This document shows, one piece after another, positions 61,860 through 64,000 of a stretch of 64,000 nucleotides of DNA. The notes below the pieces were generated by a model, which did not search any database, was not told the origin of the DNA, and saw only the letters and a program-made list of their open reading frames with translations. Numbering within the stretch: position 1 is the stretch's first letter; every line of letters starts with the position of its first letter. Both the position numbers and the translations under genes were made by a program. The DNA is from Fasciolopsis buskii (taxonomy: Eukaryota; Platyhelminthes; Trematoda; Plagiorchiida; Fasciolidae), in contig LUCM01004076.1 in the NCBI GenBank assembly GCA_008360955.1, forward strand, positions 283,485 to 347,484. Reading direction: 5' to 3'.

Positions 61860-64000
61860 CTTGCAAATGCCAATTTCAGTTTGTACAAACATTAACCTTG
61901 CAATAACGCACTACCTCACAATACTATCAGGCTCAAACGGAAAAATAACGATGATTAGTGAAGATTGACGGCGAAATAGTAAGTTGAAGAGCTATAAGCA
62001 AGCAGAAGGGTTTCGGATGCAAGAACGCCACTGACTGCGGCACTGAGCCATGTCACCTATTATCTTCAACTGTCGCGTTGGATGGGGGATCTCGTGGACC
62101 CCAACCCGATACTCTAACTGCACTTACACAAGATAGTCCACTAGTTAAAGCTCTTATACTTTTGCCCATGTCATCGACTGGCCACGGCGAACCATCCTCC
62201 AACCATTACCTGCCTCAAGGAACAGTGTACAACGAGGCTGTCGTTTTGTGGCGCAAAACATCCTTATTCACTTAACATATTCTGATTCAATACCTGTTCT
62301 AAAGACTGAACCCCAAGTGCCAGTACCTTACGACCAATCTAGGAGTCATTCACTAAATTCTCCCACCATATTGTACCGATATTAAGAAAACAGCGGTGTT
62401 CAGACAATAAAATTTTTCGCACATATGCTGCTCTCGATGGTCATGTTCGGGAGCCGTAGAGCATACACTCGACCTTTCATCGATAGCCAAATTTCACACC
62501 AACGACACTGATACCTCAAATTAGTGAATGCTACTTGGGATTTTTGAATGCGCGAGGACACTTCTTTCGACACACGACCACCAGATGCGATGCAACTACC
62601 GAAATGACCAACTCCAGCCATCTCATCCAGCTATTCCCCCGCAAGTACAAGGTTCAGCTTTGAGCCAATCCAGTCCTGTAGCATTTCACACTTCGAAGGT
62701 CCAAAACGCATCCAAGCCATACCTACACAATTGTACAGGCGATCGAGAAAAAAAATTGCAACTTCCTCCGGTCTTCACTAAACGGCACAACGTCGTCCAC
62801 ATATCCTAGGTCACACAGTTACAAGTGTGAGCCAAATATCCATTTCACTATTCGCACACGAGGATAGGACTGTCTCCTTAACCATCTCAACGAGAAAATT
62901 AGAAAAGAAAAATGAAAAGAAGCAACCTTGACAAATACCACCTCGCAGTGAACTGTGGTGAAACATCGTCATAAGCGCGAACTCGGCTTCGGTGTTTGGC
63001 ATACAGAGATTGGACGAGTGAAAATAAGTTCTTTGGCACATCCCTCAATGAAGCGAAGCCACAGAAATGCGCAGTCGACTGAGTCGAGCACAGTTTTCAG
63101 ATTAAGAACAACAGAAATGGTGGATCTGCGAAATGTGCCAACGTGTCAAGAATTGCGGCAAAGTTGGATTGGTTCACTTGTGAGCATAAGTGGGAAGTTC
63201 ATCGTGGCGGTGAGCTAACGAAACTATCCCCTAAGGTGTTTTGCCCAACGCCCCAGCCGAAAACCATGCGAGTGAATCCGTGCGCCGTCAGATTTATTGG
63301 TCACTTCGCTTAAACTCGGATTTAGCGAACCAGTATTCCTAGATCGTCAGTAAAAATTGTGACCGTTGTCGATGGACACAGCCTTTTCCATTTCCGCACA
63401 ATTCCCTATCCTCTACTGCTCCCGGTCATTTCTCAGACTTCTGATCGGTTGACGCCTCAAGTTTCTATGCGTCTCATTTTATGCTGCATTCAGAGGTACG
63501 GATCTGCGGATATCTAACAGAGGAACGGCAGTCGAGGATACCTATCGTTCATGGAATTCACATGGCAAGGAGTCCTATGTAGCACTTTCCGCTGAGTGCA
63601 GAGATTCTTTGATCTGCTCCCAGTGTTCTCTCGGATCCTGCGCGTTCTATACAGACGACAACCGCATTGAAAGTTCCGCTTGGAGCTGAAGCCGGTGATT
63701 ATCATCTAGCACCAACTGTGCAGGACGTGTGGTTTTCGTGCCAGTGTGATCACAGACTGGGAGTTAACAAAAACGAACGCGGACCAAAGCATGATCTGAG
63801 TCCACGGGTGTGGACCAGAATGACCGACAATCCTCGATTGGCCCACGCCACCGGTGACCGATGACAATATGATCAATCTGAACCCGAATATTGTGAAGGC
63901 GAAGGAGGGTTCTCGGTAGACTGATGTCGCTTGTCATGGCAATTAGTTAATGTTCGACAAAAACAGTCTGTGGTATGAACAGATTTGGGATGAGACGATC
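61860..64000 (-). mobile_element. RTE-clade LINE relic, copy B (runs off the window)
   Basis: This is the longest RTE copy. From the window edge downward it shows the end of the endonuclease (QIDHIVIGHRWRGPIEDCRS and VDSDHALVRVR, including the SDH catalytic block, about 63900-63760) and the linker (63700-63300). A heavily broken RT follows, with SSLAHRHDE, IFGSHL and CDLGYVDDVVPFSED near 62800, where YVDD stands for YADD. It then has GSCIASGGRVSKEVSSRIQKSQVAFTNLR (62621-62400, shown in part), SMKGRVY, HRCLLNIGTIWWENLV-like coding, GNGWRMVRRGQSMTW and finally DMAQCRSQWRSCIRN at about 62060-62020. The 3' UTR with the shared tail ends near 61880. Many stops and shifts make it inactive. It is the same subfamily as copy A by wording and 3' UTR. 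The 5' part lies outside the window. Confidence 0.87.

Noticed and set aside
1..64000. CRISPR arrays, bacterial operons, phage or plasmid features
   Set aside because: No regularly spaced repeats, ribosome binding sites or tightly packed frames. The sequence is clearly eukaryotic and repeat-rich.

Overview
This looks like an intergenic or deep-intronic piece of a large, repeat-rich animal genome, most likely a digenean trematode (flatworm). The sequence has no bacterial operon structure, no long intact gene and a roughly 40-45% GC impression. Apart from one serine-rich block, the convincing coding homology I can read belongs to decayed retroelements. The RTE, CR1/Jockey-type and Ty3/Gypsy relics resemble those known from flukes. 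The host assignment is an inference from element type only and was not tested by database search.

Layout. 1-6.6 kb: no recognised gene. 6.6-7.4 kb (+): CR1-like LINE reverse transcriptase (RT) relic, followed by an (AT)20 run directly abutting a tiny RT active-site (YADD) scrap. 13.9-16.2 kb (-): RTE-clade LINE relic (copy A), then an unrecognised 145-codon ORF (-). 17.2-17.7 kb (+): Ty3/Gypsy integrase relic, followed by a segment shared with 39.5 kb. 25.1-27.4 kb: two inverted copies of a small TIR element (MITE) whose 173-bp cores differ at only 2 positions while their flanks are strongly diverged. Between them lies a GC-rich block. 32.8-33.2 kb (+): RTE copy G. 36.2-37.1 kb (+): Ty3/Gypsy RT-RNase H and zinc-binding region relic. 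43.0-43.3 kb: third, diverged MITE copy. 47.3-49.7 kb (+): the best preserved LINE relic, endonuclease through RT to C-terminus. 50.6-51.4 kb (-): RTE copy E, a close inverted relative of G. 55.38-55.75 kb (-): the only plausible host exon, serine-rich with mixed serine codons, starting at a site that reads as both splice acceptor and donor. 56.6-64 kb: four RTE remnants (D, F, C, B), all on the minus strand.

Nothing here works together as a pathway. The window is a record of repeated insertion, truncation and decay of several retroelement clades plus one non-autonomous DNA element family. No exciting new gene system is evident. The points most worth testing are the near-identical inverted MITE cores, the possible recursive splice site with its serine-rich exon, and a few short unexplained repeats shared within the window. 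Position 59258 is an ambiguous base (n).
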